Shown here in pieces: positions 18,483 to 26,807 of a DNA stretch of 64,000 nt; the first letter of the stretch is position 1, and each line of letters starts with the position of its first letter. The stretch comes from Tubiluchus corallicola (Eukaryota; Priapulida; Priapulimorpha; Priapulimorphida; Tubiluchidae). Under the pieces are notes generated by a model. It worked only from the letters and a program-made list of their open reading frames with translations, had not been told where the DNA came from and made no database searches. The stretch covers positions 48,597-112,596 of the forward strand of contig JAQGDQ010002396.1 in NCBI GenBank assembly GCA_030141605.1, given 5' to 3'. Made by a program: the position numbers and the translations under genes.

Positions 18483-18506
18483 ACACCCTTGCTTAATAGA
18501 GGGTGT
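18483..18506 (+). terminator. Hairpin downstream of pfp
   Basis: ACACCCT and AGGGTGT form a perfect 7-bp stem about 30 bases after the pfp stop. The downstream tract is pyrimidine-rich but not a clean T-run, so termination efficiency is uncertain. Confidence 0.4.
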
Positions 18507-19090
18507 GTATCTTCTCTCTCACCTTCTAAAGCCTAAAGAAATATTTGGGAAGGGTTAAAGTGTCGATTTTTCCACTCATGATGCTAAGCGGGCGGATGAG
18601 TGTGGTATGGATCGCTCAAGAAATATAGTTAACACAGATTTCCCTTTCCAAAAAATCGGCAAGCCTGCGTTTCCTAGAGCGATCAGAGCGTATGATGTAA
18701 TACTTTGTTTATTGTTTGGGAGGTAACAATTTTCATTGAAAGAATTGTAAAAAGTTTTGCTGGCAGGCTCTGCTTTTTTTTTGATGGGGTTTTCTGAATC
18801 AGGTAACATATTTGTTATTAAAAAGTGAAATTAAAATATTGATTTTTGAATTTACCTATGATAGAAGTTAGAATGTGGGTTTGTTTCTTTGTTTTATAAA
18901 GTACTTTAAATACCTTTAAAAGATATGTAGAAAAATGACCGTCATTTTTCTAATTTTTTAGTTTTTATCCTTAGGCGTTATACTATTTAAGCGAGGATAA
19001 TATAGGACTTCTAAAAAACATGAAATTATAAAGATCGAGAGTAATATCGTTACTGTATTTTATTCAGGTTTTTTTAGTAGGAGGTCAAAA
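18507..19090 (+). other. Gene-poor gap with a terminator-like hairpin
   Basis: About 580 bases without a convincing gene. A 77-codon reverse frame at 18576-18809 shows no recognisable family and no good ribosome site. The clearest element is a 9-bp hairpin at 18930-18950 with a three-base loop, followed by TAATTTTTT, which is a good intrinsic terminator on the plus strand. No gene ends close before it, so it may close a small untranslated transcript. The last 130 bases must hold the promoter of the gene at 19091. Confidence 0.35.
18930..18960 (+). terminator. Intrinsic terminator-like hairpin
   Basis: Stem GAAAAATGA with TCATTTTTC, loop CCG, followed by a T-rich run. It lies 480 bases past the nearest upstream stop codon (pfp). 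Confidence 0.5.
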
Positions 19091-19753
19091 ATGACGCTAA
19101 AAAATATTACTCTATTTCTATCAACCGCAATAGGCACATTTCTTCTGGGAACTGTTGTGTTTTACGCAGATGCACATACGCTGAACTATGATAAGTCGTA
19201 TGTAGCCCCACCTTCTGCAGAGCAACAAAGCCCAGCGTATGATAGGGTTCCTCTTTCTCATTTACAAGGATATTTTGGTAGTTTAGAACGTCTTAAAGAG
19301 GAGCCGTCAGCTTTTTCGCAAGAGAATCTGGCACAAGTAATTCATTCTTATTTAAAAGCGAATCCTTCTGTAAGGGAGCGTTTTTTTGATCAGATTATTG
19401 TAGAGCTTCTTGTTGAACATTTTTTTGATCTGATTGTTGAGAATCCTGGTGTTTTTGCGCGGGTAGACGAATATTCCGATGATTTTGGATTGGGTGATGA
19501 AGAGTCTGGTGTTTTTGCGCAGGCAAACGAATATTCCGATGATTTTGGATTGGGTGATGAAGAGTCTGGTGCTTTTGCGCAGGCAGACGAATATTCCGAT
19601 GATTTTGGATTGGGTGATGAAGAGTCTGGTAATTTTGTACACAAAGCCCCCTATGAAAGTTATTTTTGCGAAATAGAGACGTTTCACTTTGGTGAAGGGC
19701 CACAATTTTCAGGAATTTTTAATTTAGATCATTTAAGTACCTTGGAAAAATAG
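19091..19753 (+). CDS. Small secreted protein with three identical-length acidic repeats
   Basis: 220 residues, family not recognised. Residues 1-28 are a signal peptide or membrane anchor (LFLSTAIGTFLLGTVVFYADA). The middle holds three consecutive 20-residue units of the form GVFAQADEYSDDFGLGDEES, rich in Asp, Glu and Gly, each encoded by a 60-bp unit. The N-terminal segment resembles that of the ankyrin protein 58 bases downstream (KNI-FLL-G-F-G-V-YAD), so the two probably share a secretion route and origin. The start has a GGAGG ribosome site. The acidic repeats could bind calcium or act as a spacer, but neither can be shown. Confidence 0.7.
   Translation: MTLKNITLFLSTAIGTFLLGTVVFYADAHTLNYDKSYVAPPSAEQQSPAYDRVPLSHLQGYFGSLERLKEEPSAFSQENLAQVIHSYLKANPSVRERFFDQIIVELLVEHFFDLIVENPGVFARVDEYSDDFGLGDEESGVFAQANEYSDDFGLGDEESGAFAQADEYSDDFGLGDEESGNFVHKAPYESYFCEIETFHFGEGPQFSGIFNLDHLSTLEK
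19448..19627 (+). repeat. 60-bp tandem repeat, three units, in frame
   Basis: Three 60-bp units at 19448-19507, 19508-19567 and 19568-19627 differ at only a few bases. Period 60 keeps the frame, so gain or loss of a unit would change protein length by 20 residues without breaking the gene. Confidence 0.95.
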
Positions 19754-19810
19754 AAAGTTGGTGCTGATTTAGCTTAAGCTTACTTTTTGATGAAATATAA
19801 GGAGATTAAA

Positions 19811-20551
19811 ATGATACAAAAAAATATTATTCCATTTTTATTAGGCATGGTAGGAGCCTTTTTTATGGGTATATTTGTATCCTACGCGGATATAGATGAC
19901 TATTATGACGATTATGACGATTATATGAAATATCAGTGGAGCGCGCCATCTGCAGGAGGTGCCCCGCCTATGCCGCCTACGGTGTCTGTGCCATCTGTGA
20001 GGCCAGATGGAGAGATGTATCAAGCTCCGTATCCGCATGCTTCATTGAACACACAGAGGAATCTTTTTATAGATCCGGATATTTTTGAAGATGGTTATGC
20101 ATGGGAAATTGAATCTGTTTTAAAAAGCGGTGTTGATGTTAATGCCAGAAAAGCGGGCGGTTTTACACCGTTGATGTTTGCGGCGTCTGATAATGAAAGC
20201 ACTGCGGCCATTCAGGTTCTTCTTTCCGCTGGTGCGGAGATTAACGCGACCAATGATTTTGGCATGACTCCGTTGATGTTTGCGGCGGCGGACAATGATT
20301 CTCCGCGAGTCGTTCAACAGTTAATAAATGCGGGTGCTAATATAAATCAGCGTGATAATAACGGTATGACAGCCTTGATGTTTGCGGCGGCGGAAAGTGA
20401 TTCTCCTGCTGTTATTGAACGTTTGCTGGCTGCTGGAGCGGATAAGCATATAATAGATTTAAGAGGAAGAAGAGCTTTCGACTATGCAAGATTTAACGAT
20501 GACTTGATGGAAGGTTTTTTCGGCCGTAGTGCTGCCAATAAGCTTCAATAA
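19811..20551 (+). CDS. Secreted ankyrin-repeat protein
   Basis: 246 residues from ATG 19811, which follows AAGGAGATTAAA; an in-frame ATG at 19787 has no such site. A signal peptide or anchor (residues about 5-24) is followed by an Asp/Tyr-rich stretch, a Pro-rich linker and then three to four ankyrin repeats between about residues 100 and 225. The repeats are marked by TPLMFAAS-, TPLMFAAA-, TALMFAAAE- and LLSAGAEINA, LINAGANINQ, LLAAGADKHI. Ankyrin repeats bind other proteins. Its export signal means the partner is likely periplasmic or outside the cell; host-associated alphaproteobacteria often carry such genes. The function is unknown. Confidence 0.85.
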   Translation: MIQKNIIPFLLGMVGAFFMGIFVSYADIDDYYDDYDDYMKYQWSAPSAGGAPPMPPTVSVPSVRPDGEMYQAPYPHASLNTQRNLFIDPDIFEDGYAWEIESVLKSGVDVNARKAGGFTPLMFAASDNESTAAIQVLLSAGAEINATNDFGMTPLMFAAADNDSPRVVQQLINAGANINQRDNNGMTALMFAAAESDSPAVIERLLAAGADKHIIDLRGRRAFDYARFNDDLMEGFFGRSAANKLQ

Positions 20552-20784
20552 AAGATAATATCTGTACAAGAAAGCTGGTATTTTTATTCTTGATAAAGAA
20601 AAAAATATCCTATATTTTTTTGGATCATTTTATATTGACGCTTATGCCGATAATAAGCGGTTTGTACCATAAAGGGAACAGCCGGTAATTTGTTGGTGAA
20701 AAAAATTCCAAATAGTTTTTGTTTTGAATCCGTATAACTTGATAGTAGGGCGATTTACGTTAAAGTTATAATAAGAATGCTAAA

Positions 20785-20829
20785 AAAAGAAACCACTATA
20801 TAAATAAAGTTTATATAGTGGTTTCTTTT
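20785..20829 (+). terminator. Perfect 20-bp inverted repeat with five-base loop
   Basis: Bases 20785-20804 are the exact reverse complement of 20810-20829. The stem contains ACCACTATATAAA and is flanked by A-runs and T-runs, so it could terminate transcripts in either direction. It lies 234 bases after the ankyrin gene and 36 bases before the next start. The rest of 20552-20865 holds nothing else I can identify. Confidence 0.6.
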
Positions 20830-20865
20830 AAATGGCGGATGGTTAAAGGAAAAAGGGAGAGTTTA

Positions 20866-21444
20866 ATGAAAATAAAACCTAAATTCTGGTGGGGACTTCA
20901 TGTTTATGTTGCGGCTATTTTTTTTCCTATCGCTATTTTTTATGCGATTACGGGCAGTTTATATTTATTGGGGTTTTCTGGAAGTGTAAAGCAGGAAGAT
21001 CACATGATTTTTTTGCGGGAAAGTAGCATGTTTGATACGTTTGAGGCATTAAAAAGTGATACAGAGCAGCAGAAAAACCTTATAGAGACCTATTTGATTG
21101 AAAAAGATCTTCCTTTACCTCAGGGGGATTTGCATTTTCGTAGAAATCTATTGGTATGGGGTAATATGTCGGAATATTATGCGATTTTTGAAATACAAGA
21201 TGATAAAAGCGCCTCTCTTTCTCTTTATGAGCCAAGCCTATACAGAAAGCTTGTTTTGCTTCATAAAGGAAAAGGGGAGGATATTTTTAATATAGTTGCT
21301 ATTATATTTTCTATTGCTTTAATGGTTGCCTATATTTCAGGGATTTTCTTTGTCTGGTCCATACCTTCAAAGCGCGCGACCCTGTTGCGGGGGCTAGGAG
21401 GGGGGAGTATTTTCATTCTCTTGATGTTCTGGCTAGTTTTATAA
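20866..21444 (+). CDS. PepSY-associated membrane protein-like
   Basis: 192 residues from ATG 20866, chosen because AGGGAG precedes it; the frame is open 16 codons further up, inside the hairpin. The N-terminus (WWGLHVYVAAIFFPIAIFYAITG) and the C-terminal part (LLHKGKGEDIFNIVAIIFSIALMVAYISGIFFVW) are membrane helices laid out like PepSY_TM proteins, followed by a final hydrophobic segment. A soluble loop of about 100 residues lies between. Related proteins are found with iron-reductase or peptidase-inhibitor functions, but nothing here decides this. It converges on the transporter gene with seven bases between stops. Confidence 0.55.
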   Translation: MKIKPKFWWGLHVYVAAIFFPIAIFYAITGSLYLLGFSGSVKQEDHMIFLRESSMFDTFEALKSDTEQQKNLIETYLIEKDLPLPQGDLHFRRNLLVWGNMSEYYAIFEIQDDKSASLSLYEPSLYRKLVLLHKGKGEDIFNIVAIIFSIALMVAYISGIFFVWSIPSKRATLLRGLGGGSIFILLMFWLVL

Positions 21445-21451
21445 GTTCTTT

Positions 21452-23050
21452 TTATAGGGCGGTCCAGTATAAAAACAATAGAAAAGAAAGAAAGAAAAGA
21501 ATGGGAATGGCGGACAAAGGCTCGTATGTACCTGGCAGTAAAGAGATTCTTCCTTCTTTATGCGCATGTTGCTTTTGGAGAATCATCGCCTTTTGGCCCT
21601 TAAGAGTATACAGGAAAAGGTTATCAACGGATGTTTTTGGCTGAAGAAAAAAGCTGAGTAAATAAGAAACACATGCCGTTGTCGCAAGGCCGACGATGCT
21701 ATTCCACATCCAATATAAGGGGGTATATAGAGAAACTAGGAAAACAGTGGCAATCCCTGTTATTAATCCAATAATAATTGGGTTCTCATGTACCTTTTGT
21801 GTATACATTCCCATAACAAAAACAGAAAACATAGATCCTAGCAAGTAAGAAGCGTAAAGAGAAATCGCCTCTAGTAGGGAAAGAGTTGTATTGCTGGTTA
21901 AAAAAGCAAATCCAGCGATTAAAACAGACCATACTAATAAAAGTTTTTTTGCCAATAAAAGTTTTTTTTGCGAGGAAATCTCTCTTTTTAAAATACGGGG
22001 AAGAATATTTTTTGATGTTACGGCTGTCATGGAGTTGAGAAGTGAATCAATGCTGGACATGGCGGCTGCTAGCACTGTAACAACAATTAGCCCAAGAAGG
22101 CCTGTTGGGATTTTCTCCATGATAAAAGTGATGAACCCGTCGTTAGGGTTATCAAAATGTTTTCCTTGAAAGTAAACATATAAAAAACATCCCAGCATCA
22201 TGAAGACAAACATCTGAATTACGGAAACAATACTGCTGGCCCAGAGAGATATTTTAATGTTTTTTACGGATTGCGCGCATAAAATGCGCTGGGCTTGCAC
22301 CTGATCAACACCATAGTAGGCTAAATGTAGAACAAAGGCGCCGATAAGACCTGCCCAGAATGTATTGGCGACTGAGAGGCTGGTGTTGAAATTAAAAGCA
22401 TGAAGTTTTCCGGATTCTCTGGAAATTCGCAGGGCGTCCCAAAAGCCGACTTCTAGGGAGTTAACAATGATAAAAAATGTTAGAATAATTGTAAACCAGA
22501 GGATAAGCATTTGAACGACATCGCTCCAGATTACAGCGCGAATTCCTCCTGTGAAGGTATAAAATACAGAGAAAACCGTACAAATTGTAATGGTAAGATT
22601 GATATCTAGGTTAATAACTTTGGAAATCACCAGTGCGGGAGCGTACACTAGGCTACCAGCAATCATGATAGATTTTAGTAAAAACATGCAAGCCATCAGC
22701 AGGCTTATAGTTGTTCCAAAGCGTTTATCAAGATACTCATAAACGGATGTTATATTTTGGTTATAGAGAAAGGGAGCAAAATGGCTTGCGACAAGCCAGT
22801 TTACAAGAGGGAGGTTGATTGTCATCATAATTGCGAACATGCCGGCTTGGTAAGACCAGCCGGGAGCGCTAAGAAACGTGACGGCGCTGACATGAGTGGC
22901 AATAAGAGATAGGCCAACGGCCCACCATTTGAAAGAACGGCGAGCGACAAAATAATCCTGTGTTGTTTTTGTCACTTTACGAAAACGAAGCCCCATGGAA
23001 ATGATAAAAAGCAGATAAACAAAAACAATAAGCCAGTCTAGTGTGAGCAT
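21452..23050 (-). CDS. Sodium:solute symporter (SSS family)
   Basis: 532 residues with about 13 hydrophobic segments. The SSS family pattern is visible: DYFVARRSFKWWAVGLSLIATHVSAVTFLSAPG at residues 32-64, FTGGIRAVIWSDVVQMLI near 165-182, and the sodium-site region AAAMSSIDSLLNSMTAV near 310. It imports a small organic solute with sodium ions across the inner membrane. The substrate is not evident; sugar and sialic acid transporters of this family look similar. The ridA gene lies 94 bases upstream on the same strand, so the pair may be an operon. Confidence 0.88.
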   Translation of the reverse strand: MLTLDWLIVFVYLLFIISMGLRFRKVTKTTQDYFVARRSFKWWAVGLSLIATHVSAVTFLSAPGWSYQAGMFAIMMTINLPLVNWLVASHFAPFLYNQNITSVYEYLDKRFGTTISLLMACMFLLKSIMIAGSLVYAPALVISKVINLDINLTITICTVFSVFYTFTGGIRAVIWSDVVQMLILWFTIILTFFIIVNSLEVGFWDALRISRESGKLHAFNFNTSLSVANTFWAGLIGAFVLHLAYYGVDQVQAQRILCAQSVKNIKISLWASSIVSVIQMFVFMMLGCFLYVYFQGKHFDNPNDGFITFIMEKIPTGLLGLIVVTVLAAAMSSIDSLLNSMTAVTSKNILPRILKREISSQKKLLLAKKLLLVWSVLIAGFAFLTSNTTLSLLEAISLYASYLLGSMFSVFVMGMYTQKVHENPIIIGLITGIATVFLVSLYTPLYWMWNSIVGLATTACVSYLLSFFLQPKTSVDNLFLYTLKGQKAMILQKQHAHKEGRISLLPGTYEPLSAIPILFFLSFLLFLYWTAL

Positions 23051-23144
23051 AACGGTGGGGCGCCTTTTTCTAAATGTTGCTAGCGAGGAAGAATCATTGT
23101 GTGATTATGATTGAAATGAGCACAGGGTTATGAAGGGAGAGCCA

Positions 23145-23522
23145 TTAAAATTTTGCGACCGTGACAATTTCTATGTTGGCGTTCATTGGCAAACGGGAGA
23201 CTTCAATTGTCGCGCGTGCTGGATATGGCTCTTGTAAATAAGAGGCATAGACCTGATTGACAGCTTGAAAATCATCCAGATTGGTAACAAAAATATCACA
23301 TTTGCAAACATGCTCAAAACTTAAGCCGGCTTTTTTAAGGATGGCTTTGATATTTTGCATGCACTGGTGTGTTTGCGCGATAATGGATTCTGGAATGGTT
23401 TGCGTCTGAGGGTCAAGAGGAATCTGGCCGGAGATAAAGAGAAAACCGTCAGCGATCACAGCCTGAGAATAAGGGCCGATAGCAGAAGGCGCTTGCGAAG
23501 TTGTGATAATGTTTTTTTTCAT
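23145..23522 (-). CDS. ridA: RidA family enamine/imine deaminase
   Basis: 125 residues, standard length. Family features are AIGPYSQAV near residue 16, FLFISGQIPLDP, the QTHQCMQNIKAIL helix, and PYPARATIEVSRLPMNANIEI with the catalytic arginine. RidA trimers hydrolyse reactive 2-aminoacrylate and related imines formed by PLP enzymes. It leads into the SSS transporter gene on the same strand, which may mean the imported compound is an amino acid or amino sugar. The pairing is observed; the meaning is inferred. Confidence 0.9.
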   Translation of the reverse strand: MKKNIITTSQAPSAIGPYSQAVIADGFLFISGQIPLDPQTQTIPESIIAQTHQCMQNIKAILKKAGLSFEHVCKCDIFVTNLDDFQAVNQVYASYLQEPYPARATIEVSRLPMNANIEIVTVAKF

Positions 23523-23564
23523 TGTATTTTATTCTTAATAAAGTTGTTTTTAAGGAGTATTAAG

Positions 23565-23612
23565 ATGAAATGCTTTGAAAGATACAGAAGCTGTAATTCT
23601 GTATTTTTTTAA
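23565..23612 (+). promoter_or_regulatory. Possible leader: tiny ORF overlapping a terminator hairpin
   Basis: A 15-codon ORF begins at 23565 behind a good AAGGAG ribosome site. Its 3' half coincides with a hairpin at 23582-23604 (stem ATACAGAA with TTCTGTAT, loop of seven) followed by a T-run to 23610. A small ORF ending in an intrinsic terminator resembles an attenuator leader. A second short ORF with CAGGAG lies at 23685-23741. The downstream gene starts at 23815. The coincidence may be accidental. Confidence 0.3.
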
Positions 23613-23770
23613 AGTATTCACTCTTAGAGTATTATGCGTTTTGAAGCAGAAAGCAACCGTTTTTAAAATGCATCAGGAGTTTTTATGATGTATGTAAAAA
23701 TAAAGGATAGTGTATTGCTTTATCTTGAGCATGTTTTTTAAATAGTATGGCATGTTTATTGCTTTTCTTA

Positions 23771-23804
23771 CCCTTAAAGAATATCGATTTAGCTATTTTA
23801 AGGG
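23771..23804 (+). promoter_or_regulatory. Inverted repeat covering the ribosome site of the next gene
   Basis: CCCTTAAA at 23771-23778 pairs perfectly with TTTAAGGG at 23797-23804. The 3' arm contains the purine-rich AAGGGG stretch that would serve as ribosome site for the ATG at 23815. Folding would hide that site, which suggests translational control. Confidence 0.4.
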
Positions 23805-23814
23805 GTAGGTCATT

Positions 23815-24702
23815 ATGTTGTTATTATTTTTATTTTTTATTTGTATAGCTGTTACTTCGCTTGTGCTTGGCAAGGTGGCGGTTTATGCTTTTTTCTATAT
23901 AACGGAAATTCAGAGATTTAAAAAGATATTGAAGGTTTTTATATTTACGGTTTGTTTTTTACAATCGACAGCTTTATTTGCCGCTATTGCCGTGAGCGAT
24001 GTAAAGAATAGTAATATTACAAAAGAAAAATCATGGACAAAGGAGCAGCTTCAGTCCATTCAAAATTTCTATACGCCGGGTGAATTTAAAAATATAGCGT
24101 TTGCGGCCAGTAATTTAAAAGAAGCTAGTTTACAGGAATTCACGGGTTTTCAAGAAAAACAGCCTTCTACTGTCGCGCCGTTAGAAGTCGCTTTTTCTCG
24201 CCATGCCATGGGCGTCACGATGAAGGAGTTTCAAAAAGATTTTAATACGCTAATTAAGATACAGACAGGGCATAAGAAAATGCTTATTGACACGTTTCAT
24301 CGATCCGGTGATATTCTTCCTGAGGAAGAGGAAAACTGGTTGAATAGTGAGCGTAACTGGTTAGGAGCGGGGTGGGTTTATGAAAAAGTTAAACACAGCC
24401 ATATTATCGCTGTACGTGGAAACAAAGACATGAAAAATATTGTCGCGATCAGTGATTTAGGGGAATATATTCCTCGCCATACAGAAATGTTGGAGATATA
24501 TAAAGCGATGATTTTCTCTTTAAGTCCATCGATTCCTCAGCTTAGAAGTGAGCGTTTTTTTTATAAACTAATGTCCGCGGCGTTTCAGAACGCTGATGAG
24601 CCCCAGTTGAGGCGGCATGGCGATCTTCAATATACGATTTTGTTTGATAATAGTAATTATCAGATGATTTTAAGTGTGCGCTCTATGAAAAACACTGTTT
24701 AA
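23815..24702 (+). CDS. Membrane-anchored protein of unknown function
   Basis: 295 residues, family not recognised. Two hydrophobic segments occupy residues 1-30 and about 40-62; the second may be the actual signal, since it ends in LFAAIAVSD. The remaining 230 residues are soluble, with charged helices and a C-terminal strand-rich portion (LQYTILFDNSNYQMILSVRS). No catalytic motif stands out. The gene stands alone, behind the leader-like elements described at 23565 and 23771. The start could be one of several in-frame alternatives, but the ATG at 23815 is the only one directly after AGGGG. Confidence 0.55.
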   Translation: MLLLFLFFICIAVTSLVLGKVAVYAFFYITEIQRFKKILKVFIFTVCFLQSTALFAAIAVSDVKNSNITKEKSWTKEQLQSIQNFYTPGEFKNIAFAASNLKEASLQEFTGFQEKQPSTVAPLEVAFSRHAMGVTMKEFQKDFNTLIKIQTGHKKMLIDTFHRSGDILPEEEENWLNSERNWLGAGWVYEKVKHSHIIAVRGNKDMKNIVAISDLGEYIPRHTEMLEIYKAMIFSLSPSIPQLRSERFFYKLMSAAFQNADEPQLRRHGDLQYTILFDNSNYQMILSVRSMKNTV

Positions 24703-24794
24703 TAGCATGAAAATTTATTATAATAACAAACTTCTATAAGTTGTAAATCGTTATAATATTTATTTTTTGAGAGCCGTACTTAATTAAAGACTAT

Positions 24795-24848
24795 TTTAAT
24801 ATCGAGTAATAAACTTAGAAATTTAATATCGAGTAATAAACTTAGAAA
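24795..24848 (+). repeat. Perfect 27-bp tandem direct repeat
   Basis: Bases 24795-24821 and 24822-24848 are identical and abut each other exactly. The second copy ends 20 bases before the GNAT gene start, so the duplication lies in its promoter or leader. Confidence 0.95.
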
Positions 24849-24868
24849 GTAAAAAAGGAAACATTAAA

Positions 24869-25336
24869 ATGAAGCATATTATAGTTAGGAAGGCGCATAT
24901 GTCAGAAATGGCTGAAATTCAAAAAATAGCAAAGCGAACTATCCGTAAATCATACGCCTATTTTTTCAGTAATGAGCTCATTGAATCCTATATTGAAAAT
25001 GGTGAAGCAGATAGAGATATTGAAGAAAACTATGCTAATTGCCATGTTATGCTTAACAATGACACCATTATCGCGTTTTGTATATTTTTTGATAATTTTA
25101 TTCATCTGATGATGGTGGATGAGCAGTATCATTATAAAGGTCTTGGAACGAGGCTATTGCTTTATTGTGAGCAGCAGATAGCTCATACTGGCAAGTATGA
25201 TAAAATGAAGCTGGAAACGTTTGAGAATCATATTAACGCGATTAATTTTTATCGTAGAAATGGATGGTGTGTCGTTTACAGAGAAAAAGATAAGATGTAT
25301 GATTTCAACAAGGTTTTTCTGGAAAAAAAGATCTGA
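24869..25336 (+). CDS. GNAT family N-acetyltransferase
   Basis: 155 residues. The GNAT acetyl-CoA site is visible in LMMVDEQYHYKGLGTRLLLYCE near residues 80-100, where YKGLGTRLL is the pyrophosphate loop. ETFENHINAINFYRRNGW follows as motif B. The acceptor cannot be predicted. The start follows an AAGGAA site. It is 22 bases ahead of the GrpB-family gene on the same strand. Confidence 0.85.
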   Translation: MKHIIVRKAHMSEMAEIQKIAKRTIRKSYAYFFSNELIESYIENGEADRDIEENYANCHVMLNNDTIIAFCIFFDNFIHLMMVDEQYHYKGLGTRLLLYCEQQIAHTGKYDKMKLETFENHINAINFYRRNGWCVVYREKDKMYDFNKVFLEKKI

Positions 25337-25358
25337 GTTCATTTTATAAAAGCAAAGA

Positions 25359-25928
25359 GTGTACAGTATTTGTGTGGTTGTGGAATCTCTTCAGGAAAAA
25401 ATAAAAAGAGTTACGGCGGAACAGGTTGAGCTTGTCGAGTATGATCCTATCTGGTCGGAAATGTTTGAGCGTGAGAAGGCGCATTTATATGCGGATTTTC
25501 CAGAGGGGTTCATTATACGGATAGAGCATTTTGGTTCGACATCTGTTGTTGGTTTGGCGGCCAAGCCAATTATTGATATGGTGATTGAGGTTTCTGATAT
25601 TCCACAAGGCAGGGTTATTATTCCGAAGATTTTAGAGCCGCAAGGCTATGATTATTTCTGGCGCCCGACAGCGGGAGACAATATACCGCCGTGGTATAGC
25701 TGGTGTATTCGTCGTAATCAAGAGGGATGTCGAACGCACCATCTTCATTTTGGCGAGACTGATTTTAAAAAGGAGGCGTTGCGATTTCGGGATATTCTCC
25801 GGCGTTCGCCTGATATTGCTAAAAAATATGGACTTCTTAAGAGGCGTCTTGCTTGCCGATATAAAAATAACCGTATTGCCTATACAGAAGAGAAAAGCGC
25901 GTTTATTCATACTGTGATGCACTCTTAA
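25359..25928 (+). CDS. GrpB/UPF0157 family protein
   Basis: About 189 residues. The family core is clear: LVEYDPIWSEMFEREKAHL, IEHFGSTSVVGLAAKPIIDMVIEV, HHLHFGE, and LRFRDILRRSPDIAKKYGLLKRRLA. This is a nucleotidyltransferase-like fold of unknown activity. The reading frame opens with GTG at 25359 and no strong ribosome site is seen; GTG codons at 25374 and 25380 are alternatives. It shares strand and close spacing with the GNAT gene upstream. Confidence 0.82.
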   Translation: MYSICVVVESLQEKIKRVTAEQVELVEYDPIWSEMFEREKAHLYADFPEGFIIRIEHFGSTSVVGLAAKPIIDMVIEVSDIPQGRVIIPKILEPQGYDYFWRPTAGDNIPPWYSWCIRRNQEGCRTHHLHFGETDFKKEALRFRDILRRSPDIAKKYGLLKRRLACRYKNNRIAYTEEKSAFIHTVMHS

Positions 25929-25966
25929 GAAAGAGCGGCGGCAATACGGCTTTTATTTTTATGAGT

Positions 25967-26704
25967 CTATTTTTCAGCGGTGAAATGAAATAAAATATTC
26001 CCTTTGTTATAAAGATAGAGTTCGTCTCTGACAATAATAAAGGAATCCACCTGTTGCATAAGCGGGTTGAAATGTTTTTCAAAATCGGCGTTAGGCCCCC
26101 AGCGCATTGTTCCCATAAGCAGGGTGATATTTACAGAGAGGCCATCTCGTGTATAAGGGCCATTATAATGATTGTTGCCGCTGTAGCTATAGGCCCTTTT
26201 TTCTTTTGGATCGAGTCGAATAAAAATATCGTCTCCTTTCTCGACAACAGCGGGAGCATTGCGTGCATAGTTAAAAATCCATTTTATACCTTCTAAGGGG
26301 CGGTAAAAAGTGTCATGCACATAGGGTTTAACCGCTTTGTTTTTACTATTTAAGGGAATGAGATGCAGCTCAAGTTTTCCGGCGGAGAGCATATATTTTT
26401 GCGTTGTCTCATTTTCGGGACTGTGATCCGTGCTAGTATAAAGCGTTAAAATTTTATTTTCTAGCTCCCATCGCACACCATTCATGGAGAAAATATTGAT
26501 GAGTTGTAAAGTTCCGTCTTTTTTTAAGACAAAACCGTCCCATGTTTTTCCGTTTTCATCGTAGCTAACAAAGGGTTTTTCTATAATTTTTTCAGCGAGT
26601 GGATCTCGGATCTCTTTGTTATCTGCGCCTTGCGAAGTGTGAGGAAACAGCAATAAAGAAAAAAACAAGAGTGTATAAGATATAGGTTGAATATACGTTT
26701 TCAT
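25967..26704 (-). CDS. Exported META (HslJ-like) domain protein
   Basis: 245 residues with a signal peptide ending near TSQGAD. The first half is strand-rich without a named family. The second half fits a META domain: YSGNNHYNGPYTRDGLSVNITLLMGTMRWGPN-ADFEKHFNPLM-, ending in DELYLYNKGNILFHF. Such domains occur in envelope-stress and novobiocin-tolerance proteins. It lies downstream of the amino-sugar kinase on the same strand (103-base gap), so an envelope role is reasonable but unproven. Confidence 0.65.
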   Translation of the reverse strand: MKTYIQPISYTLLFFSLLLFPHTSQGADNKEIRDPLAEKIIEKPFVSYDENGKTWDGFVLKKDGTLQLINIFSMNGVRWELENKILTLYTSTDHSPENETTQKYMLSAGKLELHLIPLNSKNKAVKPYVHDTFYRPLEGIKWIFNYARNAPAVVEKGDDIFIRLDPKEKRAYSYSGNNHYNGPYTRDGLSVNITLLMGTMRWGPNADFEKHFNPLMQQVDSFIIVRDELYLYNKGNILFHFTAEK

Positions 26705-26807
26705 TATACGATGTCCTTAATCATAAAAATTTTTCAAAATAAAAAAACACAATTAACTATCGTTCCAGTCTAGTATTAATATAAACTGCTGGAGCAGAGT
26801 ATCATTT

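Noticed and set aside
18576-18809. 77-codon reverse frame in the pfp downstream gap
   Set aside because: No recognised family, no good ribosome site and biased composition; treated as chance.
19352-19705. Long reverse frames over the 60-bp repeats
   Set aside because: They are open only because the repeat unit lacks stops in several frames.
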